From positions 95,059 to 159,058 of the forward strand of contig JAIOPM010000037.1 in assembly GCA_021413885.1 (NCBI GenBank): 64,000 nucleotides of DNA, written 5' to 3'. The translations under genes were made by a program, and so were the position numbers. The notes beneath the pieces were generated by a model, which was not told where the DNA came from, ran no database searches, and saw only the letters and a list, made by a program, of their open reading frames with translations. Below are positions 35,911 through 45,043 of the stretch, piece after piece; position 1 is the first letter of the stretch; each line of letters starts with the position of its first letter. The DNA comes from Planctomycetota bacterium (GTDB taxonomy: Bacteria > Planctomycetota > UBA1135 > GCA-002686595).

Positions 35911-36527
35911 GTGCAGTGGAAGTACGCGATCCTGATCGACGAGGGTTTCGTGTGGGCGAAGACGGACCGCGCCGAACGCCGATCGCGCAAGACGTCCAGG
36001 CGCTCTGCGAACGCATCGCGGGCGCTCCGGAACTCGCCGGTGGTCGCCTGCTTCGCATCTACTGGTACGACGCACCACCCGCCGACGGAGTGCGCGTTCA
36101 CCCGATCGACGGCAGTCGCCTGGACCTCTCCTCCACCGCTCGCTATCGGGATTCTCGTGCGGCGCACGAATCGCTCGAGACCTGCTCCGACTTCGCTTTG
36201 CGGATGGGCGAGGTCCTGGTCCGAGGCTGGCAGCTACGTGCCCACGCACTGCACGACGTGGTTCGCACACGACGAGCGTTGCAAGCCGACGACTTGACGC
36301 CGCTGATCGTCCAGAAGGGCGTCGATCTACGCATCGGTCTCGACATCGCGCGACTCTCGTTGCGCGGATTGGTCGAAACGCTCGTCGTCGTCACCGGCGA
36401 CAGCGACCTCGTCCCCGCGTTCCGATTCGCGCGACGGGAAGGTGTACGCGTGCTACTCGTGCACCTCGGCGCTCCGGTACGGCGAGATCTGAAGGTCCAC
36501 GCCGACGTCGTCCTGACGCCGGCGTGA
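35911..36527 (+). pseudogene. NYN-domain (LabA/PIN-like) RNase gene broken by a frameshift
   Basis: The start GTG at 35911 reads VQWKYAILIDEGFVW, the expected first strand of a NYN domain with its catalytic Asp. The rest of the domain (TPIAQDVQALCERIAG, LLRIYWYDAPPADG, IVQKGVDLRIGLDIARL, TLVVVTGDSDLVPAF, GVRVLLVHLG) is in another frame. The switch falls between about 35945 and 35990 and corresponds to one missing or two extra bases; the total of 617 bases is not a multiple of three. NYN proteins are metal-dependent RNases, and catalytic acidic residues are kept on both sides of the break, so decay is recent or it is a sequence error. No slippery heptamer for programmed frameshifting is visible at the junction. 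Confidence 0.75.
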
Positions 36528-36537
36528 CCCGTCGTCC

Positions 36538-38352
36538 TCAGATGTCCGCGAGCGTCGCCTTGCGGCCTGCGTTCTGTTCTTTCAACCAACCCATCAGCGG
36601 CTCGAAGTAGCGCAGCATCGGTTGAGCGGTCAGTTCGGAACCGGTCTTGTCCTTCAAGAGCTGCTTCCAATCGACGCTCGCGCCCGGGGCGAGGATCGAC
36701 TTCAGGAACGCGCCGACTTCCTTGCGGCCGTAGTAGTTCGTGTCGCGCGGATCCTCGTGCAGGATCTCGCGCGCGATGTGATCGTGCAGCTGGAAGAGCA
36801 ACACGAACGACAACGCGTAGTCGTAGTAGCCGGCGGGATCGTCGTTGATGTGCGTCTTGGTCGCGGCGTCGCAGTACTCCTCGCCGCGCACCGACGGCGG
36901 CGCGATGCCCTGGTACTTCGCGGCCAACTCCCACCAACGTTCGTTCCACTTCGAGGCCGGCAGCTCGTCGTGATAGAGCTCCTTCTCGAAGTAGAACATC
37001 GTCCCGGTCGACCACGGGATGAAGACGACGTAGTTGAGGGCCTCCTTCAACAGGAGCTGCATCTTGTCCGGCTTCGGTCCGCTCATCTCGAGCCCGACGG
37101 CTTCGACGAACCGCGGCTGCTGCGCCGCGAGCCCCATCAACGAACCGACCGCTTCGTGGTACGCGCGGTTCGCGCCTTCGCGCAACAGCGGCGGCACTTC
37201 GGGCCGCGAATACGAGATGTAGTAGTAGATGTGGCCGAGCTCGTGGTGCGTCGTCTCGTACCACTCGGTGTTCGGCTCGACGCTCATCAGCGAGCGCACG
37301 TCCTCCGCGAGATCGATGTGCCACGCGCTGGCGTGCGTGTTCTTCTTGAAGCCCGCGTCGGTCGCGACCGGATAGAGCGACGAACGCTCCCAGAACGTCT
37401 TCGGCAACGACGGGAACCCGAGGCTGACGTAGAAGCGCTCGGCCTGCTCGATGCACCACTCCTTGCCGCGGGTCTTGAGCGGCGCGTCGAGATCGAAGCC
37501 CGGCACCTGCACGAGCGCATCCCACTGTTGCCCCCAACGGTTCGGCAGCCAGTGCGCCGGAATCAGGTCGGGCACCGGTTGGCCGTAGCGTTTCGCGAGC
37601 TCGTACCGCGTCCACGTGTGCAGCTCGCGGAACAGCGGCCGCAGATCGCGGTTGATCGCGTCGATCGTGCGCGCGAGCTCGTCGGTGGTCATGCCGTACT
37701 CGCTCGCCATGTAGCTGAAGAAGTCGTGGTAGCCGAGCGGCCGCACGCACGCGTTGCGCAGGCGCTGGAGCTCGATCAAACCCGGACGCAACCCCTTGCC
37801 GACTTCCTTCGACGCCTCCCAGAGCTTGCGGCGCTTCGCGAGGTCGGTCTCTTCACGCAAGCCGTCGTCGATGACGTTCGGCGTGATCTCCTCGCCGTCG
37901 AGCGCGAACTTGAAGTCGTAGAGCGCCTTGGTCTGCGCGGTCTCGGCGGCGATCCGTTGCTTGACGACGTCGGCGACCGTCTGCGGATTGCCGCCGGCCT
38001 TGAAGAGCACCGCGTGCAGTTGCCGCGCTTGCAGGTCGGTCAACGCCTGCTCGTGCGCGAGGTAGCGCCGCGCGGTCTCGATGTTCGTCGCCGATCCGGT
38101 GAACGCCGCGAGCGCTTCGTCCGCCGCTTGCACGCGCTTGTCGTTCGAATCGTCGCCGGTGACGATGTGCGTCTGCGCGAGCCACTGAGCTTCCGCCGAC
38201 GCGGTCGCGAGCTCGCGATAGCGCACGTTGTACGCGTCGAGGTAGGCCTGGACTTCCGTCCGCAGCGCCGGATCGGCCACCGGCGAAGACTGACAGGCGG
38301 CGAAGAACGCGAGCGCGACGCTCGCGACGAAGATCGTGGACTTGGAGCTCAT
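36538..38352 (-). CDS. M2-family peptidyl-dipeptidase A (ACE-like), predicted lipoprotein
   Basis: 604 residues. The N terminus has a signal with a lipobox-like FFAAC (Cys 20), so the protein is probably lipid-anchored outside the inner membrane. The zinc site HELGH is at 370-374 and the third ligand Glu 400 in HEAVGS, with GANRAYHEAVG and PLLREGANR matching the angiotensin-converting-enzyme family. Such bacterial enzymes remove C-terminal dipeptides from oligopeptides. Its product would suit the POT transporter and PepQ encoded nearby, although it is not in the same operon. It ends 10 bases from the convergent NYN gene. Confidence 0.9.
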   Translation of the reverse strand: MSSKSTIFVASVALAFFAACQSSPVADPALRTEVQAYLDAYNVRYRELATASAEAQWLAQTHIVTGDDSNDKRVQAADEALAAFTGSATNIETARRYLAHEQALTDLQARQLHAVLFKAGGNPQTVADVVKQRIAAETAQTKALYDFKFALDGEEITPNVIDDGLREETDLAKRRKLWEASKEVGKGLRPGLIELQRLRNACVRPLGYHDFFSYMASEYGMTTDELARTIDAINRDLRPLFRELHTWTRYELAKRYGQPVPDLIPAHWLPNRWGQQWDALVQVPGFDLDAPLKTRGKEWCIEQAERFYVSLGFPSLPKTFWERSSLYPVATDAGFKKNTHASAWHIDLAEDVRSLMSVEPNTEWYETTHHELGHIYYYISYSRPEVPPLLREGANRAYHEAVGSLMGLAAQQPRFVEAVGLEMSGPKPDKMQLLLKEALNYVVFIPWSTGTMFYFEKELYHDELPASKWNERWWELAAKYQGIAPPSVRGEEYCDAATKTHINDDPAGYYDYALSFVLLFQLHDHIAREILHEDPRDTNYYGRKEVGAFLKSILAPGASVDWKQLLKDKTGSELTAQPMLRYFEPLMGWLKEQNAGRKATLADI

Positions 38353-38393
38353 GGGGCGCAGAGTCTAGCGACGCGGCGCGCGCTTGGCAGACC

Positions 38394-39569
38394 TCAATCG
38401 AGCGCGGTGAGGCTCGCGATGCCGTCCGCGAGCGTCTTGCGCACCATGCGCGCGAGCAGCGGCCGCGCGACCGACGCCAACGCCGCGTCGCGCATCCAAC
38501 GCAAGGCCGGGTTCTCGATCTGGCCCCAACGTCCCGCGCGGCGCGAGTCGCGGGCAACGCGCTCGACGCGCGCACGCCGAGCTCGCGCGTAGCTCGCGAG
38601 CGCTTCCGCCGTCGCGCCGCGCCGTTCGATCGCCCGCGCGACCACGAGCGCATCCTCGAGCCCGACGCACGCGCCTTGTCCGAGGTTCGGCGTCATCGCG
38701 TGGGCCGCGTCGCCGGCGAGCGCGACGCGACCGCGCGCGAGTTCGGCGGGCCGTGCGAGCTCGATCACGTCGTGGCGCAGGACGTTCTGCTCGGGCGTCG
38801 ACTCGATGAGCTCGCGAATCGGCGCGTGCCAGCCGCCGAAGTGCGCGAGCAACGTCTCGCGCCGCCGCGTGTCGCTCGAATCGCGCGGCGCGTCGAGCGC
38901 GGCGAACCAGTAGACGTTCTCCGCGTCGAGGCGCAGCGCACCGAAGCGTTTCGCCGCGCCCCACGTCTCGAACGCGAGGCCGGAAGGCACGAGCTCGCGC
39001 GAGAACGCCTGCACCGCGCGGTACGCGACGTAGCCGGAGTAGACGGGCTCCTCGCCGCCGAGCACGGCCCGCACGCGCGAACGCACGCCGTCGGCGCCGA
39101 TCACGAGCGCGGCGCGTTCGCGCCGACCGCCGCCGAACTCGAGCTCGACGCCGCCCGAGCCCTCGCGCACGTTCACGAGCTCGGCACCGAACTCGATCGG
39201 CGCCGAACACGCGCGCAGCAGTTCCTCCTGCAACACGCCGCGGTGCACGGCGATGCACGGCGCGCCGAACTCGCGCGCGAGGCCCACGAACTCGAATGCC
39301 GCGAGCACGCTGCCGTCGACGCGCCGCGTTTCACCGCGCACGAGCGGGTCGGCGCGCGCGATCAGGCGCTCCGCGACCCCGAGTTCGCGCAGCACGCACA
39401 ACGCGTTCGACCAGAGCGTGATGCCCGCGCCGAGCGCATCGAGTCGCTCCGCGCGCTCGAACACGCGCACGTCGAAGCCGCGCTTCGCGAGCGCGATCGC
39501 CGCGGCGAGGCCGGTGCTGCCGGCGCCGATGATGGCGATCGGGATCGCGATCGTGCCGCGCTCGCTCAA
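38394..39569 (-). CDS. FAD-dependent aromatic-ring-hydroxylase-like monooxygenase
   Basis: 391 residues. The flavin motifs are complete: IIGAGSTGLAAAIALAKRG (GxGxxG), VIGADGVRSRVRA (DG motif) and ALAGDAAHAMTPNLGQGAC (GD motif), as in salicylate or 3-hydroxybenzoate hydroxylases and related NAD(P)H-dependent monooxygenases. The start is a TTG at 39569 that overlaps the biotin-carrier stop as TTGA. That the gene is coupled to biotin-dependent carboxylase genes is odd; a shared pathway is not obvious. The substrate is unknown. Confidence 0.83.
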   Translation of the reverse strand: MSERGTIAIPIAIIGAGSTGLAAAIALAKRGFDVRVFERAERLDALGAGITLWSNALCVLRELGVAERLIARADPLVRGETRRVDGSVLAAFEFVGLAREFGAPCIAVHRGVLQEELLRACSAPIEFGAELVNVREGSGGVELEFGGGRRERAALVIGADGVRSRVRAVLGGEEPVYSGYVAYRAVQAFSRELVPSGLAFETWGAAKRFGALRLDAENVYWFAALDAPRDSSDTRRRETLLAHFGGWHAPIRELIESTPEQNVLRHDVIELARPAELARGRVALAGDAAHAMTPNLGQGACVGLEDALVVARAIERRGATAEALASYARARRARVERVARDSRRAGRWGQIENPALRWMRDAALASVARPLLARMVRKTLADGIASLTALD

Positions 39570-40075
39570 CTCGTCGCGGTCAACGTCACCAGCTTCGCGC
39601 CGCCGCTGACCGCTTCGCGTTCGCGCACATGGACCTGCTTGACGACGCCGTCGGCGGGTGCCGTCATCTCGTTCTGCATCTTCATCGCTTCGAGGATCAA
39701 GAGCGGCTGGTCCTTCGCGACCGAGTCGCCTTCCTTGACCAGCAACCTCACGACGATGCCGGGCATCGTCGCCTTGACGACGCCGCCGCCCTTCGCTTGC
39801 GCGCGTTCCGCGGCGTGCGCGGCGCGTTCGCGTTCGTCCTCGATCTCGACGGCGTACAGGTGACCGGCGATCGTCGCGGAGAGCGTGTGCTCGTCGCCTT
39901 CGATCGAGAGACCGAAGCTCTTGCCTTCGCAGAGCAGCGCGACCTGACCGAGGTTGTCGGCCTCTTGGTAGTCGATCTCGAGCGCCTTCCCGTCGACCGC
40001 GACGCGCAGGACGCCGAGGCGTTCGACGACGTCGACTTGGTGCTCCTTGCCGTTGACGGTGATGTAGTACTTCAC
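39566..40075 (-). CDS. Biotin/lipoyl attachment protein of an acyl-CoA or pyruvate carboxylase type
   Basis: 169 residues from a GTG at 40075 overlapping the biotin carboxylase stop as GTGA. The last 75 residues form a biotinyl domain with the classical LILEAMKMQNEM site, Lys 132 being the biotin acceptor. The N-terminal 75 residues form a beta-rich region (YYITVNGKEHQVDVVE) as in carriers of propionyl-CoA or oxaloacetate-type carboxylases, so this is not a plain AccB. No carboxyltransferase gene is adjacent. Confidence 0.87.
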   Translation of the reverse strand: MKYYITVNGKEHQVDVVERLGVLRVAVDGKALEIDYQEADNLGQVALLCEGKSFGLSIEGDEHTLSATIAGHLYAVEIEDERERAAHAAERAQAKGGGVVKATMPGIVVRLLVKEGDSVAKDQPLLILEAMKMQNEMTAPADGVVKQVHVREREAVSGGAKLVTLTATS

Positions 40076-41616
40076 GGGCGCACCTCGGTCGTCGCGTCTG
40101 CGGCCGCCGCGTCCGCGAACGGGCGATGCGGCGGATAGCTCGATTGCCTTCCGCGACTGCGCGTCGCCCACGCGCGACGGCTCGACGCGTCGGTGCCGAG
40201 CGCCTTGCGTTGCGACGAGAAGTGGCGATGGATCGCCGCGGCGGCGGCGACGATCACGTCCTCGCCCTCGAGCGGCTTCGAGAGATCGATCGTCGCGAGG
40301 AAGTGCGTGTCGAAGTTGCCTTGTTGGAAGCGTTCGTCCTCGAGCACGCGCAATGCCGCCGGCGCGCTGGTGCGCACGCCGCCGACGTTGAGCTCCTGCA
40401 GCGCGCGCCGCATCCGCGCGATCGCGCCGGCGCGATCCGGCGCCCACACGATCAACTTCGCGAGCATCGGATCGTAGTTGAGGCTGACTTCCATGCCGCG
40501 GTAGAGCGCGGCGTCGAGGCGCACCCACGGACCGCCCGGCGCGCGCAGGTTCCGGATCGTGCCGATCGAGGGCACGAAGTTGTTGAACGGATCCTCGGCG
40601 TTGATGCGGACCTCGATCGACCAACCGCGCGGCTGGATGTCCTTCTGCTCGTAGCCGAGCTTCTCCCCCGCCGCGACGCGCAACTGTTCGCGCACGAGGT
40701 CGACGCCGTAGACCATCTCGGTCACCGGGTGCTCGACCTGCAAGCGCGTGTTCATCTCGAGGAAGAAGACCTCGCCCTTCGAGTAGAGGAACTCGACCGT
40801 GCCCGCGTTCTCGTAACCAACCGCTTTGCCCGCGGCGATCGCGATCGCGCCCATCTTCGCGCGCAGCTCCGGCGTGACCACGACCGACGGCGCTTCCTCG
40901 ATCAGCTTCTGGTGACGGCGTTGGATCGAGCACTCGCGCTCGCCGAAGTGCACGCCGTTGCCGTGACGATCGAACATGAGCTGGATCTCGATGTGCCGCG
41001 GCTCGTCGAGGTAGCGCTCCATGTACAGCGACCCGTCGCGGAACGACGCGAGCGCTTCGCCGGCGGCGGTGCGGAACGCGCTCGCCATGTCGGCCTTCGA
41101 GCGCACGATGCGCATCCCCTTGCCGCCGCCGCCGGCCGCGGCCTTCAGCATGATCGGATAACCGATCGTCTCGGCCGCCGCGAGCGCCGCGTCGACGTCC
41201 GCGACCGGATCGGTCAGGCCCGGAACGACCGGCACGTTCGCGCGCTTCATGTTGCGCCGGCTGGTGATCTTGTCGCCCATGCCGCGGATCGCGGCGGGCG
41301 GCGGACCGATCCACACGAGACCGGCGTTGGTGACGCGCTCGGCGAACTCCGCGTTCTCGGAGAGGAAGCCGTAGCCCGGGTGGATCGCTTCCGCGCCGGA
41401 CGACTGCGCCGCGGCGAGCACCTTGTCCATGTCGAGGTAGCTCTCGCGCGGCAACGCGCCGCCGAGCGCGACCGCGCTGTGGGCCATGCGCGTGTGGAGC
41501 GCCTTGCGATCGACGTCGCTGAAGACGGCGACCGACTCGATGCCCATCTCGCGGCAGGTGCGGATCACTCGAAGAGCGATCTCGCCGCGGTTGGCGATCA
41601 GGATGCGTCGGAACAT
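40072..41616 (-). CDS. Biotin carboxylase
   Basis: 514 residues from the ATG at 41616. The full ATP-grasp biotin carboxylase is present: FRRILIANRGEIALRV, IHPGYGFLSENAEFA, AAAGGGGKGMRIV glycine-rich loop, FGERECSIQRRHQKLIEEAP, EFLYSKGEVFFLEMNTRLQVEHPVTE and ARLQVEH-type metal ligands. It carboxylates biotin with bicarbonate and ATP. About 60 residues beyond the usual end are Ala/Arg/Ser-rich and probably unstructured. The carboxyltransferase half of the enzyme must be encoded elsewhere. It overlaps the carrier gene by 4 bases. Confidence 0.92.
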   Translation of the reverse strand: MFRRILIANRGEIALRVIRTCREMGIESVAVFSDVDRKALHTRMAHSAVALGGALPRESYLDMDKVLAAAQSSGAEAIHPGYGFLSENAEFAERVTNAGLVWIGPPPAAIRGMGDKITSRRNMKRANVPVVPGLTDPVADVDAALAAAETIGYPIMLKAAAGGGGKGMRIVRSKADMASAFRTAAGEALASFRDGSLYMERYLDEPRHIEIQLMFDRHGNGVHFGERECSIQRRHQKLIEEAPSVVVTPELRAKMGAIAIAAGKAVGYENAGTVEFLYSKGEVFFLEMNTRLQVEHPVTEMVYGVDLVREQLRVAAGEKLGYEQKDIQPRGWSIEVRINAEDPFNNFVPSIGTIRNLRAPGGPWVRLDAALYRGMEVSLNYDPMLAKLIVWAPDRAGAIARMRRALQELNVGGVRTSAPAALRVLEDERFQQGNFDTHFLATIDLSKPLEGEDVIVAAAAAIHRHFSSQRKALGTDASSRRAWATRSRGRQSSYPPHRPFADAAAADATTEVRP

Positions 41617-41683
41617 GGGGCCTCGTGGGAAAGGGCGCGGAGTGTAGCAGCGGTCGCGCGACGCGCGAGACGGCGACGCGCGC

Positions 41684-41866
41684 TCACGCACTCGAACGCG
41701 GCTCGCGCGGACGCGCCGCGCGGCGACCGACATGGGCGCCGAGCACGCCGCCGAGCACTGCACCGGTGTGGGTCCCGTCGATCCCGAGCGCGCGCGTGAC
41801 GAGCACGCCGACGACCGACCCGAGCACCGCGCCGAGGATCATCCAACCGAAAGACTTCGCGGTCAC
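41684..41866 (-). CDS. Small glycine-zipper membrane protein
   Basis: 60 residues from a GTG at 41866. Hydrophobic segments with regular glycines (GWMILGAVLGSVVGVLV, then GAVLGGVLGAHVGRR) form a glycine-zipper hairpin, followed by an Arg-rich tail. Such proteins pack in membranes, sometimes as surface or envelope components. The start is supported by GGAGGA seven bases upstream, one of the strongest ribosome sites in the window. It follows the AlgX-like gene by 21 bases and may belong to that operon. Confidence 0.7.
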   Translation of the reverse strand: MTAKSFGWMILGAVLGSVVGVLVTRALGIDGTHTGAVLGGVLGAHVGRRAARPREPRSSA

Positions 41867-41873
41867 GTCGAGC

Positions 41874-41879
41874 TCCTCC
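41874..41879 (-). promoter_or_regulatory. Strong Shine-Dalgarno of the glycine-zipper gene
   Basis: On the minus strand GGAGGA precedes the GTG start at 41866 by seven bases, an optimal arrangement. It is the main reason to accept the 60-residue gene as real. Confidence 0.7.
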
Positions 41880-41887
41880 GACGAACG

Positions 41888-43468
41888 CTACTCGCCGGCC
41901 GCGCGCAGTTCGAGGGCGAGCACGCGGTACTTGCCGCCGCGCCGTCCCGGCCGCAGCAGCAACGCGCCGTTCAAGTCGGGCGTCGAGAGCGCGAGGTAGA
42001 CCTCGTTGAGACCGGGATGCAGACCGACCGGCATCGCGCGCCGCCGCGCCCAACTCGGCTCGGCGTGCGTCTGGAACATCAAGTGGAGATCGGTCTCCCA
42101 CGGGCTGTCGATCGAGAGGTGCAGGTACGGCGTCTTCCCGGGCGGCGGCTCGAAGCGCGGCAACAGCACGGTGTCGCTCGCGCCCGGCGTCCAGATCCAC
42201 GTCGCGCCGTCGCGCGGCTCGACCAACGCGCCTTCCTGCGGCACGAGCGGCGGTTGGTTCTTCACCGGATCGAACGAGAGCAGGATCTCGCTCGCCGCGT
42301 CGAAGTCGCTCTTCACGTCCTGGATCCGCGGATCGAGCGTCGGCGACGTCAACAGGAAGAAGCGATCGCCGAACAGGAAGAGCACGAGGTCGGGCTTCCA
42401 ACTCTCGACGAGATCGATGTCGAAGTCGCTGCGCCAGATCCAGAGCACTTCGCGGAAGTGCTCCGAGAGGAACGGCCGCAGACGCTCCGCGTTCGAGTCG
42501 TGGAAGACGAGGATGCGCGGTTCGTCGCCGCGCGCGCCGTCGAGCCGATCCTGATCGCTGCGCGGGTTGTCGGGCAAGCCGCCGAGCGCGACCGCGTGCC
42601 GCGGCGCCGTCGGGACGAGCACCTTGATCGACTGCAGCATCACGTGATCGAGGTAGAAGCGCTTCGCCCACGTGTCGCCTTGGCGCGGCGCGGGCATCGA
42701 CTTGAAGTTGCTCTTCGGCTCGGGCGAGAGCGACGGGAAGTGCTCGTGCAGCTTCGCCATGATCTCGCCGTACGCGCGGAACGCGCCGCGATCGCAGAAG
42801 TGCGTGCCGAGCGGGAACCACGCGGGATCGTCGGGCGTGTCGGCCTGCTTCTCGGCGAGCTGGCCTTCCTTCACGTAGACGACGTCGGCGTTCCACGACG
42901 GATCGAGCTTCGCCAGCACTTGCTCGAGCCGCGAGGGCCCGAGGATCTTCACCCACTCGGGCGCCTCCTCGGGGTAGACGAGCAGTTTGCTCGGCACGAA
43001 CGCGTAGAGCTGCTTGATGCCGCGCGCTTCGAGCCACGCGCGCCGCGCGCCGAGGAGCTTCACCCACGCGTCGACCTCTTGCGTCGAGAGCGGCGACGCG
43101 CCGCGGTCGCACGCGATGTTCTCGTTGCCGTCGAAGAAGACCCAACCGTGCTTGCCGCGCAGGACTTCGGGCGTCGGCGACGAACGCAGTCCGTACCAGT
43201 ACGTGTAGCTGCGCATCCCGATCAGCAGGTCGCGCAGGCCGAAGAAGTCCTTCCACCAACTCTCGACGCGCACCGGCAACGTCGCGACCGATTCGAGCGT
43301 CGGCTCGAGCGTCGGCACCGGCGCCGGCGTGCGCAGCTCGACCGTCGGCGTCCGCGCTTCCATCGGCCGCACGCACATGTCGATCACCGGAGCGACGAGG
43401 CTCGCGACGAACAACACGATCAGGACGATGTCGTGCTTCGGCGTGGAGGTGCGGCCCGCGGTGCTCAT
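41888..43468 (-). CDS. AlgX/AlgJ-like SGNH-type polysaccharide O-acetylation protein
   Basis: 526 residues from the ATG at 43468, which shares one base with the stop of the AlgI-like gene. A single N-terminal membrane segment (IVLIVLFVASLVAPVIDM) is followed by an extracytoplasmic SGNH-hydrolase-like domain: VLRGKHGWVFFDGNEN near residue 107, YAFVPSKLLVYPEEAP, the DPAWFPLGTHFCDRGAF segment holding the usual Asp-x-His-like pair, and ILVFHDSNAERLRPFL with the presumed catalytic Ser. A C-terminal beta-rich part follows. In alginate systems AlgJ/AlgX take acetyl groups passed by AlgI and put them on the polymer. The polymer here is unknown. Confidence 0.82.
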   Translation of the reverse strand: MSTAGRTSTPKHDIVLIVLFVASLVAPVIDMCVRPMEARTPTVELRTPAPVPTLEPTLESVATLPVRVESWWKDFFGLRDLLIGMRSYTYWYGLRSSPTPEVLRGKHGWVFFDGNENIACDRGASPLSTQEVDAWVKLLGARRAWLEARGIKQLYAFVPSKLLVYPEEAPEWVKILGPSRLEQVLAKLDPSWNADVVYVKEGQLAEKQADTPDDPAWFPLGTHFCDRGAFRAYGEIMAKLHEHFPSLSPEPKSNFKSMPAPRQGDTWAKRFYLDHVMLQSIKVLVPTAPRHAVALGGLPDNPRSDQDRLDGARGDEPRILVFHDSNAERLRPFLSEHFREVLWIWRSDFDIDLVESWKPDLVLFLFGDRFFLLTSPTLDPRIQDVKSDFDAASEILLSFDPVKNQPPLVPQEGALVEPRDGATWIWTPGASDTVLLPRFEPPPGKTPYLHLSIDSPWETDLHLMFQTHAEPSWARRRAMPVGLHPGLNEVYLALSTPDLNGALLLRPGRRGGKYRVLALELRAAGE

Positions 43469-44973
43469 CAGAAACGGAAGTACACGAAGGGGTTGAACGT
43501 CGAGCCCGCGAGCTCGGCCGCGGAGAACCAGAAGAGCAGGAACAGCGCGGCGGTGCGCGCGACTTGCAACGCTTGCGCGCGCGGCGAACGCGCGCTCGAA
43601 GCGATCACTCCGTCGCGCCACGCGGCCAAGCGGCTCGCGTACGGCAACGCGAAGAAGACGCCGGCGACCAGCGCGCACCAATGCACCGGCTGCATGTGGC
43701 GACCGATCGGGTGCAACACACTCGAGAACTCGCCCGCGCCGCCGAGCGCGCCGAGGAACCAACCGGCATGCGCGAGATCGCGGCAGTTGAACAGCACCCA
43801 ACTGACGACCAACACGCCGAGCACGTAGAGGTGCGGCAACACCGGCCACTCGAGCACGCGCGCGAACGCGGGCCGACGCTCGAGCACCAACAACACGCCG
43901 TGCAGGAAACCGAAGATCAGGAAGTTCCAGCTCGCTCCGTGCCACAAACCGCACAGCGTGAACGTCAGGATCAAGTTGAACGACGCGCGCCACGCCGCGA
44001 CGCGGTTGCCGCCGAGCGAGATGTAGAGGTAGTCGCGGAACCACGTCGAGAGCGAGATGTGCCACCGCCGCCAGAACTCGGTGATCGAGCGCGACACGAA
44101 CGGCATGTCGAAGTTCTCGCGGAACCTGAACCCGACCATGTGGCCGAGCCCGATCGCCATGTCGGAGTAGCCCGAGAAGTCGTAGAAGAGGTGGAGGCAG
44201 TAACAGGTGATCCCGATCCACGCCAGCTCGGTCGTCAGCTCGCCCGCTCCGAGCGCGAAGATGCGGTCGACGGGCACGAAGCACACGTTCGCGATCAGAC
44301 ACTTCTTGCCGAGCCCGACGACGAAACGCCGCACGCCGTACGCGAAACCGTCGAGCGTCACCTTGCGCGTCGAGAGTTGCGGCGCGATGTCCTTGTAGCG
44401 CAGGATCGGCCCGGCGATCAGCTGCGGGAACAGCGACAGATAGAGCGCGAAGCCGACCGGATTCTGCTGCGCGTCGCTGTCGCGCCGGTAGATGTCGATG
44501 ACGTAGCTGAGCGCGTGGAACGTGAAGAACGAGATGCCGATCGGCAGCCGGATCGCGCCCGCCTGCGTGATCAGGTTCGTCGTCACGAACTCCGAGTCGC
44601 CGAGCAAGATCCCGGCGCGCGGCAGCGGCCCGTCGATCACGCCGAGCGCGTGGAGCGCGAGCCCGAGCTGCTCCCACACGAAGTCGGCGTACTTGAAGTA
44701 GCCGAGCAGCCCGAGGTTGAAGACGACGGCGAGCGCGACCACCGCTTTCGCGCGACTCGGTCGATCGCGCAGACGCTGCACCGACAGGCCGAACACCCAG
44801 TTCGCGCCGATCGACAGCAACATGAAGAGCGCGAAGATCGGCTCGCCCCAACCATAGAAGAGCAAGCTCGCGCCGAGCAGCCACGCATTGCGCCACCGGG
44901 TCGGCAGCGCGAAGTTCCCCGCGAGGACCAGCGGCAGGAAGAGGAACAGGAAGATCGGCGAGCTGAACAGCAC
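43468..44973 (-). CDS. MBOAT-family membrane O-acyltransferase (AlgI-like)
   Basis: 501 residues from a GTG at 44973, with about eleven membrane segments. The MBOAT hallmarks are present: LPIGISFFTFHALSYVIDIYR, LFPQLIAGPILRYKDI, the FWRRWHISLSTWFRDYLYI loop and LCGLWHGASWNFLIFG with the active-site His. Proteins of this group carry acetyl groups across the membrane for polysaccharide or cell-wall O-acetylation. It is paired with the AlgX-like gene directly downstream, giving the minimal acetylation module. No alginate synthesis gene is visible here. Confidence 0.92.
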   Translation of the reverse strand: MLFSSPIFLFLFLPLVLAGNFALPTRWRNAWLLGASLLFYGWGEPIFALFMLLSIGANWVFGLSVQRLRDRPSRAKAVVALAVVFNLGLLGYFKYADFVWEQLGLALHALGVIDGPLPRAGILLGDSEFVTTNLITQAGAIRLPIGISFFTFHALSYVIDIYRRDSDAQQNPVGFALYLSLFPQLIAGPILRYKDIAPQLSTRKVTLDGFAYGVRRFVVGLGKKCLIANVCFVPVDRIFALGAGELTTELAWIGITCYCLHLFYDFSGYSDMAIGLGHMVGFRFRENFDMPFVSRSITEFWRRWHISLSTWFRDYLYISLGGNRVAAWRASFNLILTFTLCGLWHGASWNFLIFGFLHGVLLVLERRPAFARVLEWPVLPHLYVLGVLVVSWVLFNCRDLAHAGWFLGALGGAGEFSSVLHPIGRHMQPVHWCALVAGVFFALPYASRLAAWRDGVIASSARSPRAQALQVARTAALFLLFWFSAAELAGSTFNPFVYFRF

Positions 44974-45043
44974 TGCGGTTCATCTTACCGACGCCGACCG
45001 ACGCTTCCTCAGGGCGCTTCGCGCGCAAAAGAAGTTCCGCCGC

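Noticed and set aside
35940..35995. Programmed -1 frameshifting in the NYN gene
   Set aside because: A -1 shift would join the two frames, but I see no X-XXY-YYZ slippery heptamer or following stem in the region, so mutation or sequence error is more likely.
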